The notes below the pieces were generated by a model. It was not told the DNA's origin. It made no database searches and saw only the letters and a list, made by a program, of their open reading frames with translations. From Ophiosphaerella korrae (lineage: Eukaryota > Ascomycota > Dothideomycetes > Pleosporales > Phaeosphaeriaceae), in contig JALNQF010000234.1 of assembly GCA_028456385.1 (NCBI GenBank), forward strand, positions 1 to 64,000: a stretch of DNA of 64,000 nucleotides, read 5' to 3'. A program made the position numbers and the translations under genes. Below are positions 45,404 to 57,903 of the stretch, one piece after another. Positions within the stretch are counted from its first letter, which is position 1. Every line of letters starts with the position of its first letter.

Positions 45404-47063
45404 ATGACTTTCATGGGGCGTGAGGCCGCTCGGCGTTATAAATCTTCACACAATCCCCTACAGGCGTGTTATTACAATAAACGCCGCAATCCGCCCACCT
45501 ATACCCAACAAATGAGAGTGGATCCACAAGCGGGAGCTGATCCACCAATCTACACTCTCCGAAGCACTGTGGGTGATCCTTCTCACAGACCTCCAGGTAT
45601 GGATCGAGACAATCCTATGATGGAGAGTGTGTATGTAAGACGCCGTATCTCTCTAGCTGTAAGTGCATGTTTTGTAATTGTTCTTTTCCATTGCAGTGTG
45701 CCACCCACCAACTGGCGATCAGTCAGATATGTGGTATCCGCTCTACCATTCATGAACTAGTGGGAAGATCATCACTGATTCCGATACAGTGTGCTAGATG
45801 CCGCAAAAGAAAGATCAGATGCAGTGGTGACCCGGGAGATGGTAGCGGCTGCACAAGTTGTAGGCTAGCTGGGGTAGGAGCCGGTGGATGTCAATTTCAC
45901 CGTGTAAGCAACCTCTGCGCTGTAAGGACCAAAACTAATAGTACTAGGTTGGGGCAGAAGAAGTTCATAATGTCATTAGTCACTTTAACACGATGCATAA
46001 CTCGACACAAACGAGAAATGCTAATGGAACAACACCAATGAATTCTCGGCCGGTAGTCAGTCATACCTACCCTCTAGACGATTCCAGATCTGTGCATCCC
46101 GCAGCTTGGTCTGTACCTTACGCTGAGGATTCGTCCCCCGTTGAGACGTACGGGCTAGATCAGGTATATCTACCAAATTCGAATTCAAGTGGGCATACAT
46201 CTGCCATCACAAATATTTACGGCCCAAACCAGCGATGGAATAGTCACATCGACAGACACTTCAATCAAGGAGTGAACACCTACTATAACCAAAGCGCAGC
46301 CCACCCGGCAAATGGTTTACCATGTATACAAACTGGTAACATTCGGGCCACTTCATCTAGTGAGGCTACGTCACCATGGAATCTCAACTCGCTTCGTATG
46401 ACCCTACCAGAAAGGCCACATCCACGTCGGTGTCCTCTGACAGACAGCGTAGCTCCACAACGACAACTGCCAATGCCGCAAGCTAGTCAGGCCCAGGCTT
46501 CACGGAATGCCGTAGACCAAATGCAAGATCAGCGTCTCCGTTCTCGTCAATCAATGAATACATCCTATACCACTGCCATTTCCACTGTAATGAAATCACG
46601 ACTGCCCTGGAGTGCCGACGGCGAAGAAGCCATATCGGCACCTTCACCGGCCGGAATATCAACACACTTGGTAGCAACAGCAGACGCTGCGCTGGCCTAC
46701 CCCGTGGCGACGGCGTCTCATAACGATGGTACCAATGCGGCAGGCACCGAAGCACACCCGCTGAATTTTTGTTCGCCTCCGCTAGTGGAGTCTATGACGG
46801 CCTCGTCACCGGCTAGTACTTATGCCAAATTCCGAGAAAGCCGTACCCAACGTTCGCCATCCACACGAACGGCCTGCCACGACTCTCAAACAGATCTGTA
46901 CAGCTTCAACCCCGAGAGTACCACGAAACACGGATCTTCCCATCACGGACCTCCCTATCACGGACCTCCCCATCACGGATCTCCCCATCGCGGATCTTCC
47001 CATCGCGAAAGCCCTAAAAATAACAAGGGTATGAGCGGTTATCAATACGACTCATCCATGTAA
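45404..47063 (+). CDS. Zn2Cys6 (fungal-type) transcription factor
   Basis: The model is 45404..45658, 45790..45903, 45948..47063, giving 494 residues. Splicing at 45658/45790 creates RRRISLACARCRKRKIRCSG, the exact start of a Gal4-type binuclear zinc cluster. It continues DGSGCTSCRLAG...GGCQF, supplying all six Cys. The rest is low-complexity, rich in Ser, Pro, Asn and His, and no fungal_trans middle domain is visible. Near the C-terminus a 15-nt unit is repeated five times (G-S/P-S/P-H/Y-H/R). Alternative starts exist at 45512 and 45599; I kept the first ATG of the frame. An alternative acceptor at 45696 would insert 31 residues in frame. Its targets are unknown, and the nearest accessory genes are the ATP-grasp/ABC pair 4 kb away. 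Confidence 0.78.
46934..47015 (+). repeat. 15-nt tandem coding repeat
   Basis: Five in-frame copies of a unit like GGATCTTCCCATCAC encode GSSHH, GPPYH, GPPHH, GSPHR and GSSHR in the regulator's tail. A length-variable minisatellite of this kind can differ between strains. Confidence 0.8.
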
Positions 47064-50000
47064 TCACTGACCCAGTGTTTTTTGGGTGCGGAGAGTTTAC
47101 CTCGAGAAAACTTTGAGAATCGCAGCGCACCTCACCATCGCGTTTCCATGAAGCTTTTGAAAGCCTCTTTTTGATTTCGATATTATTATTCTAGATTGTC
47201 ACTCATTCGCTCCAAGACCAGCAGAGCTGTTGATTTGCTCCCTATTTCGCTATGTCGAGCATGCTTATGTATCATGCCTACAACATTTGTTTTTGAATTC
47301 TTCTCGCTATCCTCACCATCCTTCTCGCTGTCCTTACCATCCCTCTTTTTGGTCCTAGAACCCCCCCCCCCCCCCCTTCCCAACCCCCCTGAATCTTTGT
47401 CCTCTCTCTACTTCAAAAGCATTTCAATCGTTGTAGGCATAAGACACAATATGTTGGTACTACACTCCTATAGCATTAATGAAATTATATCTAGTTATAC
47501 CTAATGAGAATGCGCCTACGCCGTGAGTTGATCAGCATTACGTTGTTCAAGCAAACGCCATCTCGAAGATTACAACTGCAAATTCTTCTCATGTAGTTCG
47601 AACAAAGTATACACATCCCAGTTTCCTCTTCTAGCTTGCAATACCGTCAATCCTCAAGCACTACATTCCACAGACAGATCGTTCACCCTCACACAGCATT
47701 CAGGGATTATCGTTGCAGAGGCCTGTAAGTCACTGATGTCACCTAAACGCTTCGGCATGCGTCGCATGTGTAATATGCTGTGAAGCCAATTTACTGGAAA
47801 AGACTCAGCGCCCAGCTCGGTTTGATGAAACTGGAGGCGGTGTGCAGAGCTTGTTCATGAATGTGACTGGTAGAAGATACGAAGAAGGTTAGTGTGTAAC
47901 AAAGCGTAACAAGTACGAGCGTGAGCTACATGACCAAGGCGTTTATGCATGCAATCGAAGAGTCCAATGCGTCTTTTGACACGATACGGTTAGTACCAGA
48001 TTGTGCCAGGGCCCGAAACGGGCGTGCGGGGGCATGTTACCTGTTCTCACCGCTCTGGCATTTACTAATTAAGCGTTCGAAGGCTGGCTAATCCGGTCCT
48101 GTTATTCAGGTCCACTGCCCCACTATCGCCCCCACTCATCTCATCATATGCCCGAAGATGTTACACATGTGAGGGCGGACGTTGTACCAAGTGAAGCTGG
48201 AACAAACAGGTGTATTGGCAACCATAGAGACGGTACGTTGTCAAAGACAGATTGCAGCGGACGGAGATAGGCACAGATAATGTGAAAGTGTTCAATTTAA
48301 TTGGGGTTGACTTGAGCGCACCGCGTGCAACGAATGTGCAACCGTGACCAGCTAGTCGAGTTCACAGAGATCGTTTGACGATCCTCTCGTGGTCCTAACC
48401 TCGTTCAACGCTCTTTTGACCCAAATTCGATGACGATGCGAAATCATTAGAACATTTTGTAATACATGTGATGCAGAGGCCGCGTCTATGACGCTATGTC
48501 GGTTGAGTGTGACGCTCGGAAAGTTGGAAGCTAGCCAGAATCGAAGCATGCCTGCTACCTAGTAGTCAAATTCCTTGCATGGCTACTCATATTGAATTTT
48601 AATCTTCGAGCCTTGCGTTTTAGGAGCGTATTTGATCTTAATCTTGGATGGGGAATGGTCGTAGTTATATACGTGTATAGGGTGCCCACTGTCTAAGTCC
48701 CGTGCCTCCGTACAAAGAAGTTCGATTTGATTTGTGGTATCGCCCCACTAGCATAAGCATATGACATGAGACACAAAGAGACGAACCTCTTCGTATGGTG
48801 AGGCGCAGCACGTCCAAACCTCTCAAGAATCAACTTTCAGAGTTGAGTCAGAGATTGCAATGACTTTCCCAATCCGCTTCATATTTTACCCACGGCCGCT
48901 TTTCCTTCTCCTAACATTACGAAATAAACTCAGTATGTTTGGAGAATGCCTGATTCTGACAATCTATATCACCGAGATTGCAGCTTTCCGCCTGTTCTTG
49001 TTCCGGTACCAGCCCTGATTCCTAATAGTCTTTTACAAGCAACTTAAACGCATATCCCCTCTTTCCTCAATCCTCCGGCTTTGTTGAGGCACAAGATATA
49101 CAGATATGCTATGTTGTTTCCTGGCCCACTGTTAATCATAGAAGGTCAGCCATACTCCGCTTAGGAGATCGCAACCACGATCTAGTTCAAACCAGTGATG
49201 CGTGGCGTATGTAGCTACTCATTCTTACTCATCGCGCCTATACGTTCCAAATCTCATATGTGTAGGGTACGGTTATCATACCTTAATGCCTGAGTCATAC
49301 GGCTTTACACGGGTAGTACTTTCTAATATCAGCCTTTTTGCCACTTGTTGCCAAATTTATCATGAAGCATCAAGCGAATTCTTCTTTTATAATGTCTTGG
49401 GCATCATCAAAATAAATTGTTGTCTTTTCAGCAATGATTATTGTGGTATTTTCCTCGCGGAAGGCGCGAATTGGCTTATGTCTCTGGGTTCTTAATACGT
49501 GACACTTACCCGCGTAGCTTTGGACATTAACGCATTTTGTCTTGTCGTAGATGCCTATAAAAGTTGTCGCGTCGAATTTTTGTCTCTTTTGAGAGTGTTC
49601 TGAATTCACCCTCAAGCTATCAATGCTGTGCTGTTCACCACGGGTGAACTTGGTCAGGAAATGTATACATGAAACCATTGTGGTCGTTATGACAAGAAAT
49701 CACTAAAAGTTTCCCTCAATGAGTTAACAGAATATATTCAGAGGGGCGACTTGAATATTCGGCGCCATAGGAGCTCAGGCACTGTGTTGTTCCACTCTAG
49801 TCGCCCGCCACAATGCCCAATGGATTGCGGACTTTGCGGAAGTATGTATTTTCTACCATACAGCGCATTAAAATTAGGCTCAGTGTATCCCTGCCTTGAA
49901 TATCGTATGGATTTCACTATCGATGATGACGAGTGTGTCGAGATTGTCAGGCCATTCCCCAGGCTCGTTGAATTTCCCTCCATAACTCAGGGTCGAATCC

Positions 50001-51015
50001 TCGGTTATGTCTCAGGTTCAGGAACGCCTATTGGTGTCATATTAAAACCCAAAACTATGTCCTGACCGGGTTTGTTGTATCTGAATCGCTCATTTCACAA
50101 TATGAAATTCGGGGACCATCATAAGTTGAACAAAGTCTCTCTCGTCATTAGAAACAGCATCCTTGAAGGTGAGATGGTGAATCTTGAGGGTCCAGATCGA
50201 TTCATACTCACGAGAGACCGCTATATTAATCAAATCAAGATAATACCGTTTTATTTCCATGACTTCTGTCATTACACGTCCAGGTCATATGTTGATGAGA
50301 GAGACAGTAGCGGACTACATCAATATGAAGATGATTCACCTTGAAATTAAATCATGGACTAGGAAATGCCTCAAATTAGATAAGGTCCGAATAAATACTT
50401 CGATTCTGTTACGCTATGCAGCCCGGAGCAATTATCCCGCTAAGGCCATGGCGGACGAGGTATAGTAAAAGACATTCCCGATTGTATTAGAAAATGATGG
50501 ATACAACAAAATAGTATGGGATGTAGCAAGTTTCAAGCTAGACCATGTCAAGGAACAAGTTGACAAAATACATGAGGCAAATCCAAGTGTCGATGATAAA
50601 GTGGAGATCATTTTTAATGGTCTTGGAACTCCTATTGGCTACGTTCTCATGTTCGACCGAGTCTCATTCTGAATTACATCTACTTCCCTAAGAGTGGTAT
50701 CCTGTATGTTAGACTAGTTTCAAGGTTGCATCGAATAGAAACCTTGAGATATGATGAAGCCTTAGAGCTCCATGTTTATGTGAGCCACCCTCGTAAGGAA
50801 AGAAATTTATTGGAGGCAATCTATTTTGTGTATTGCTGTTCATACTGGTGAAGAGTGAAGATAATTTTCGGTCAATTAAGCAAGTAGGAAACGACGCTCT
50901 AGTTGCTGGCCAAAGTGCCTATTAGATTATAAACATAGCAAGCATATAATATCTCTACTATGTGGTTCACCCGAATCAGGCTCGACCTTCCCTTACGTGT
51001 AGCGAATGCTAAATA
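47064..51015. other. gene-poor, partly AT-rich region, 4 kb
   Basis: No intact gene is supported. A 16-base C-run lies at 47361-47376. From about 49200 to 50870 there are short frames that look like decayed coding sequence (see the F-box-like remnant). Two of them end in a similar GTPIG-containing motif, at about 50018-50040 and 50626-50640. Otherwise I see nothing recognisable. Confidence 0.5.
49202..50063 (+). pseudogene. possible decayed F-box-like gene
   Basis: The first frame contains ISLFATCCQIYHEASSEFFF, resembling the LL.TCRQIYHEA signature of expanded fungal F-box/DUF7730-like families. WLMSLGS then ends at a TAA. Sequence beyond the stop still reads plausibly in another frame (LTRVALDINAFCLVV), and a third frame gives RLVEFPSITQGRILGYV before a stop near 50063. 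Stops and frame changes between the pieces suggest a dead copy. The match rests on short motifs only, so chance similarity remains possible. Confidence 0.35.
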
Positions 51016-53017
51016 CTAGGAATATTCAATATTAATCTCCTTTCTAATCGCTGCTGCAATATCCAGCAAGTGTTCTCTACTTGCCCGTGAGAAGAGGTTC
51101 AGATATGCGACAAACGTATTTACGCCAGTCGCAGGATGCGGTACCCGATCGCCCTTTCTCATATAAGTAAGGTGCTTCGAAATATGTCTGGCGAGGTCTG
51201 GGCGCCGCTGGCACAGCTCCTCTGTCACCTCGACAGACTCCCAAATACCCTTTTTCGACTTGTCGAAAGCAGCTGAGACAAATGTCATATCGCCAAAGTA
51301 CTGCGGCCCCTGGCAGTATGGCTGAGCCAAAGCACGTACGCGCTCCGAGTCGCGTAGTCGTATAGCGAGCAAGACTGACCAATAGTCGACCCCCCACGTA
51401 GTCTCGACAATATCGCTAGAGTTTAATCCAGGTGGGCGTGGATTAATCTCGATGAGAAACGAGGATGGGGAACCAGCGCTGGGCGTCGAACGGGCCACCA
51501 ATTTCTGAGCGCCAGACTCTGTTCGAAGCCACTCCACAGTTGAGTTATCTACACGGGCCTCGCAGTGATAAATACCATTGCAGAAGCCGAGGTTCGTAAG
51601 AGTTTTGGCGATGGAGTCGTGGAGGACAGTTTGTTCGGCCTTGGGAAGCTCAGTCGGCGAACAGCAGTCTAGTTCGTGGAAAGAATCTGATCCATCTTCC
51701 GCGCTCTTGGGATATTCGTCTCCAATTTCTACCCATTCTTAGCCAAGTCACGACATAAAAAAGAAATGGGACAAACATACCGTGAAAGAGAACCTGGCCG
51801 TCATACATTACGAAATTGATGTCAACTTCAGGGCCATCGCAATAGTGCTCCATTACAAACTCAGTCCCGTGTCTGGCTGAGTTCATTCGGCCAGCAGCCG
51901 CTTCTAATTGCTCGATGTTGTCGACTCTAAAGACTAACTCTGAACCCCAGCCTCGGCAAGGCTTGACAATGATGGGCCACGGGACGTCCTGAGTTCGTGC
52001 AATCTCCATGGCCTCCTCGGAGGTAGTGGCCACAAACGACTTACGGCCCTCGAAAGCGCTTGTTTTGTATTTGTTGGTGGCGACTTTGTAAGCTGAGGTA
52101 GGCTCAGAGGGTAGGCCAAGCTCATGGGCGGCTATCGAGAGGGCGACTTGATAACTATCAAAGATGGTGAGGATGCCGTCGACATGCTCATGATATTCCC
52201 TAACGGCAGCGACAATCCTGGATGGAAATTCAGCATCGAACCCAAACTCGATGGGTATGAATGCTTTGCGCCAGTGACTGTACTCAGAACCTTGTAGCCA
52301 ATGACCTTCAACAGCTAGGACAACGACATCGATGCCCATCGACTCTGCCGCGCTATAGAACTGGGCGGCGCAGCCTCCCCTATATGGCAAAACCTCACTC
52401 CCTTCTAGAAAGACTACGGTTTGGCGCTTAAGGCCGGGTACTACCAAAGGATTTGGTAGACGGTTATGCAACTCACGCTCAAGAACATCTAAAGCTGCAT
52501 CGATGATTTGTATGCCAGAAATTTCACGTAGTCGAATAGCTCCAGCAGAACTCTTGAATAGCTCAACGAAATCTGTTGACGCGTTCCACTCTTCGCCGGT
52601 GAAAATTTGCAGAGGCTGCGCAAATGCCGTCGTCGACTCGATATACTCAAGGTCCTGCATGCGCTGGGGAAGAATATCTGCTCGAATGGTGTTGCTGTTG
52701 CCGCACGGAGCTATCAGCTTGATAGCTCTTGGTCCCTTCTGCCCCATCGACCCAGTTGCTTCAAGCGTCTGGAGAAGAAACTCAAACGCTTTGGGGTGGC
52801 CAAGATCAGCGCGTTGGAGCTCCCTACGACCTTCCTGTGCCGATTCCAGAACAATGCGCAAGTTGCCACCACGGAGTTCGAAATCTCTAGGTGCCGAGCT
52901 TCCCTCGAAGACCATGTCTAACGACTGAAATGATTGTTTTCTGGAGACAGTCTTCCACGACACCTTCCATGATGCTTCGTGTCCGTCGCCCTGGCTGGCG
53001 ATGATTTTGTAATCCAT
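51016..53017 (-). CDS. ATP-grasp ligase (carnosine synthase-like architecture)
   Basis: The model is complement(51016..51728, 51781..53017), giving 649 residues from MDYKIIASQGDGHEASWKV. The frame opens 20 codons earlier. The N-terminal 230 residues are unassigned. A pre-ATP-grasp fold follows (GCAAQFYSAAESMGIDVVVL). The ATP-grasp domain shows VPWPIIVKPCRGWGSELVFR (ATP-binding Lys), a lid region near GTEFVMEHYCDGPEVDINFV, and FLIEINPRPPGLN, the ExNxR metal site. ATP-grasp enzymes of this size join a carboxylate to an amine through an acyl-phosphate, commonly making dipeptides or aminoacyl products. It is divergent from a broken ABC exporter with about 1 kb between starts, suggesting a former small-molecule locus. 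The substrate is unknown. Confidence 0.85.
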
Positions 53018-54026
53018 AATAATTAGAAAGAATGCCAAGCTACGGCGCGCATCAAGCGGAGCTACGATGATTACCAATGAGGCGAATATCCAAGATAGTT
53101 CAAAGTTGAGTTGTAAGACAAGACTTAATATGTACGAAGATGTTGCAATCTTCGAGACTACGCCTTAAGATGTAACAGAGAAGGTCACCAGCCAGAATCT
53201 GGAAAATGATGGCATGGTCATTTTGGGTCCACATGCTGGATGCGCAGGGTCCTGCCTCGATCCTAGCCCGCCAGACTACGGTAATGGTATTTTGGCAATG
53301 ACCCGCACTGATTTGACGCACTGACCGGATTTGTCAATCAAGGGTGCCACCTTGTGGCCAATGATCGTTGAAGGAGCTCTGGGACTGACTGTCGGGCTTT
53401 CTGACTGTACTTGCAATGACATCTCAACCTGACTGTCTCAGCGCAGACATGACTCAGTTCCTGTACAATCCGTAGCATAAAATTTTCATTCGCTATTTAC
53501 CTTAATGCACGTTCTCTTGAAGGTCTCCTGGAAATCTACCCATCTCATAAGCGAACGGAACCTCCTACGGGTTGCTGACTTTCGGCACAGTCCATGATCT
53601 AAAAGGGTTAGTAAGTATTAGTTCGGCTAAGACTACGCATTCGAGTTATATAGACAAGGTAGACATAGCAGAAAATAAATCTAGTTCAGATATTAGTAAC
53701 GTAACTTATTTTATATATATATATATATTTAGTCTAGTTATGAATTATTTCTAAGCTTATTACGTAGTTATAAAAAGTACCTATAATTATTGTATAAATT
53801 TAAAGTATAATATAAATAATAAGGGAAAAAAGTTAAAGTAATTTTAAATGACTAGCGGAGGGTAGGGCGGTTAACGAGGGTTATTACTAAGATAGGTTAG
53901 CGTAGATTTCGTGTCTGACCGAGCATCGTTTCTTCTTGTACTCTGTGTCGCTCCCAGCCCCTCTTTCTATCCTTCTTGCTTTATCTTTTTCTGTTCGTCG
54001 GCTTGCCTGTTCTACCACAGAACACG
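53018..54026. promoter_or_regulatory. divergent intergenic region, ATP-grasp and ABC genes
   Basis: About 1 kb that should have held both promoters. The central part, 53600-53870, is strongly AT-rich with a (TA)n run near 53713-53727. This contrasts with its surroundings and may be a mutated repeat fragment. No regulator site is identifiable. Confidence 0.5.
53604..53905. repeat. AT-rich, possibly RIP-degraded repeat fragment
   Basis: Composition changes abruptly to AT-rich sequence with many TA steps. It begins GGGTTAGTAAGTAT, also seen at 18716, and GGTTAACGAGGGTTATTACTA lies near its right end. Neither coding frames nor clear inverted ends remain. Confidence 0.35.
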
Positions 54027-57000
54027 ATGGTCACCGGTTCCGCACCACAGGAGCCCAATAAGAAATCTAATGATGTGCCTCAAAATAAGGAAAAAAACAT
54101 TCTCGACCGACAACTATACGGAATTTAAGATGGTACCGGGAAGCGTAAATTGGGGCCATGGACATATGCCACACGTTGGGACTTCATTGTCCTCGTTCTG
54201 AGTTCAATCGGAGGTATCACAGCTGGAGCTGCGAATCCCCTCTTAGTCGTCAGTCCTTCGGAAATGTATGTAAGAGAATGAGACTGATAATTGCTACAGG
54301 TCACCTTTGGTCAACTTGCTGGAACTTTCACCGGTTTCGCAAATGGATCTGTCTCAGAGGCAACTCTACGCTCCGATACCAATGAGTTTGCGCTCTATTA
54401 CGTGTATCTTGCGATCGCAGAATTTGTACTCATATACACGAGTACTGTTGGCTTCTATTGGTCTGGTGAACGCATCGTTCGTCGCATGCGCCGCGCATAT
54501 CTCAAGGCGATAATCCGCCAGAACATGAACTTTTTTGATACACTCGGCATCGGCAAAGTGACGACGCACATTACTTCCGACATGACGATCATCCAAGAGG
54601 CACTGACTAGCAAGCTATCTATAGCTTTGTATGCTGCGTCTAACTTCGTATCAGCGTTTGTCATTTCTTTCATTGTATACCCAAAGTTAGCTTTGGTGCT
54701 TTGCAGTATCCTGGTAGCAATGCTAGCAGTCACGTCAACCACTACGCATTTTGCAATTAAGAACGACAAAATTTCAAAACAGCTATACAGTAAGGGTTCT
54801 AGTGTTGCACAAGAGGCCATTGCAACCATTAGACACGTTGCGGCATACGGCAGCCAGAAGCAGTTGGCCGATAAATACGAGAGTTTTTTGCGCGATGCTG
54901 AAAGGTCAGGCGTCAAGTCCCGTCTTTATGTGGCGTTGGCAATCGGCTGGTCGAGCGCAATGCCCTGTTTTACCTATGCTCTGGGGTGGTACGCTGGTGG
55001 TCTTTCCCCTGCTAAGGAAAAGACCACCATCTCGGCCGTCGTGAGCGCCACAGTGGCCATCGTCAATGGCTCCTTTGCGATGGTCCGTATGATTCCAACT
55101 ATGGAAAACTTCGTATCCAGGATGACCAGTGCGAATGCCACCTTTGAAATTATAGAACGAAGATCTCCACAAGATCCTATTTCTACAAATGGCGAAACTC
55201 CAGCGACAGTTGAAGGAAACATCGAACTACAAGATGTCGAAGTTTTCTATCCATCCCGTCAAGATACCAAGGTCCTAAAAGGTGTCAATATTCGCATTCC
55301 GGCTATGAAGACTACTGCCCTCGTCGGCCTCTCGGGCTGCGGTAAGAGCATCATCCTCGGCCTTCTCGAACGTTTCTATGAACCTACAGCAGGTTCTATA
55401 CGACTCGATGGGCGCAAACTAGAAGACCTGAATCTACAGTGGCTGCGGAGCCAAATGGCTTACGTTGGCCAGGAGCCAACGTTATTTAGCACAACAGTCT
55501 TCGAGAACATTAGCCATGGGCTGATGAACTCGGGTATATCCGAAAGTTCTGAACAGATTATGAGTCGTGTTGTTGCCGCTGCTAAACTAGCTAGCGCCCA
55601 TGATTTCATATCAGCACTTCCGAATGGCTACGACACTGAGGTCGGTGAGAAAGGCATCTCGCTCTCTGGAGGGCAACGTCAACGAATTGCAATTGCGCGT
55701 GCAGTGGTGTCGGGCCCCAAAATACTCCTATTAGATGAAGCTACATCTGCTTTAGATACACGCTCGGAAAAGGTTGTTCAACAAGTTCTGGATAATGCAG
55801 CCAAGAATAGGACCACCATCGTCATCGCACACCGTCTGTCAACTATCCGAGACGCAGATAACATAATTGTTATGCAAGCTGGAGAGATTATTGAGCAGGG
55901 AAAACACAACGATTTACTCGCAAAAAATGGCGTCTATGCAGATCTGGTTCAGAAGCAGCAAGTCATGGATAGCGTGGCACAAACTGAGGAAGCTGGATCT
56001 GAATCTGACGAAAAGGCGCGAACAGAGGCTACTGAGGGGTTTGAGGTCAATTCAAATCCTGTCATCGGCAAAGCTACTACTAACAACGAAGTGACGATGG
56101 AGATGGGGGGGAGGTGTGCTGAAAAAGGAGATCAACCCTTCATTTTGGTTGGCAATACGGCTCATCGTACGACTCAATCGCCCAGAAGCGTGGCTGCTTG
56201 TAGGGGGTCTTATCACAGCCTTTTTCGCCGGATTCACTCTTCTCCTTCAAGCTGTTTGGTTTGCCAAGGTTCTCAATGCCTTTTCGCTCACAGATACGGA
56301 ACGCATGGTCGCCAACGTCAACTTTTGGGCTCTAATCTTCACAATGACTGGCATCTATGCCTTCATCGTAGCGGCTTCCAATGGCGCCTTCTTTGCTTAC
56401 TCAACTGAGCGCCTTTCCCGCCGCGTTCGTGATGCTACCCTGCGATGTATTCTTCGTCAAAATATTGGCTACTTTGACGACAAGGCCCACGGAACAGGGC
56501 GTATGGCCTCCAAACTCAGCAGCAGCGCTTCTGATCTTGCCGGAATGGGCGGCGCGGTCATGGGTAGTATTCTGACGTTCACGGCAACCATCCTCATCAG
56601 CATTGTGCTGTGCTTGGCCATCGGATGGAAGCTCGCACTTGTCTGCACGGCCGTCATACCATTCCTTGCTGGTCTGGACTGGGTACGTATGGAATTCATC
56701 TCTGTCTTCGATGGCAAGATTCGCCTCGCTGGTGAACGGGCGGCCGCTTATACTAGTGAAGCCGTTAGCGCGATCTGAACAGTTGCTGCTGCTGGACTTG
56801 AACCTTATGTGCTTGAAAGCTATCGAGCAATACAAGTTGAGCAAGCAGCCAAATCGTTACCGGCCATCTTGCGCGCCTCTGCCTTTTACGCAGTATCTCA
56901 AGGGATAAACTTTCTCGCCGTGGCGCTCATCTTCTGGTATGGCAGTGGCCTACTCGCTAGCGGCGAGTACACATTGACGCAATATTACATCTGCTTCATC

Positions 57001-57903
57001 GGGCTTATTTGGGGCGCCGGTATCGCTGGTTCACTCTTCAACTTTGCGCCAGATATGAGTAGGGCCGCCCACGCGGCTTGTGATCTTAAACAGCTATTCG
57101 ATCGGACACCAGAGATTGACTCGTGGAATCAATCAGGCAAACACCTGACTAGGGAGAGCTGCGAAGGTCACCTAAAGTTTGAAAACGTATCGTTTGCCTA
57201 TCCGTCGAGGCCCAACAACACTGTGCTTTGCGATCTTGACCTCGACGTCCCGGCTGGGAAGTTCGTCGCGCTTGTTGGGGCAAGCGGCAGCGGGAAGAGC
57301 ACTGTCTTGAGTCTCCTAGAGCGTTTCTACGATCCGACTCGCGGCCGCATCACGTTAGACGGCCAGAATATATTGGATCTCAACATCAATGACTATAGAC
57401 AGATGTTTTCGCTTGTGAGCCAGGAACCAGCCATCCACTCCGGCACCATACGTGAGAACCTCACAATTGGCTTGGACCCGAACAAACCCATCTCCGAGGA
57501 GCAAATCATCGCTGCTTGTAAGGATGCGAATATATACGCCTTCATCGCCTCTCTGCCGCAAGGCTTCGCAACGATTGTTGGCTCGAGCGGTAGCATGCTC
57601 TCAGGAGGCCAAAAGCAGCGTCTGACTATTGCCCGTGCCCTGCTACGCGCTGCGCCTATCCTTATTCTCGATGAGGCGACTGCTTCGCTTGACAGCGATA
57701 GCGAGAAGCTTGTGCAGGAGGCGTTGAACGCGACGAGTCGAGGACGCACGACGGTAGCGATTGCCCACAGATTATCTACGATACAGCACGCGGACATCAT
57801 CTACATCCTTGACAACGGCAGGGTAATAGAGAAGGGCTCACATACGGAATTGATCAAGATGCGGGGCGTTTACTGCAAACTAGTGCAGGTCCAGGGCTTG
57901 TAA
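54027..57903 (+). pseudogene. ABCB-type full ABC exporter, inactivated by three lesions
   Basis: The order is TM1-NBD1-TM2-NBD2, as in leptomycin/multidrug full transporters. It starts MVTGSAPQEPN at 54027 with an intron at 54249-54299. NBD1 has GLSGCGKS (Walker A), LSGGQRQRIAIARA (signature) and ILLLDEATSALDT (Walker B). NBD2 has GASGSGKS, LSGGQKQRLTIARA and ILILDEATASLDS. Lesions: a TAA at 54126-54128 inside a conserved stretch (ILDRQLYGI, then KLGPWTYATRWDFIV); a one-base frame change at the G7 run 56105-56111; and a TGA at 56776-56778 where relatives have Arg (CGA-to-TGA). Sequence on both sides of each lesion is well conserved, so decay is recent. Sequencing error at the G-run is possible, but not for all three. 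Confidence 0.88.

Noticed and set aside
47186..47504. ORFs crossing the C-run at 47361
   Set aside because: Homopolymer and Ser/Lys-rich low complexity; no coding evidence.
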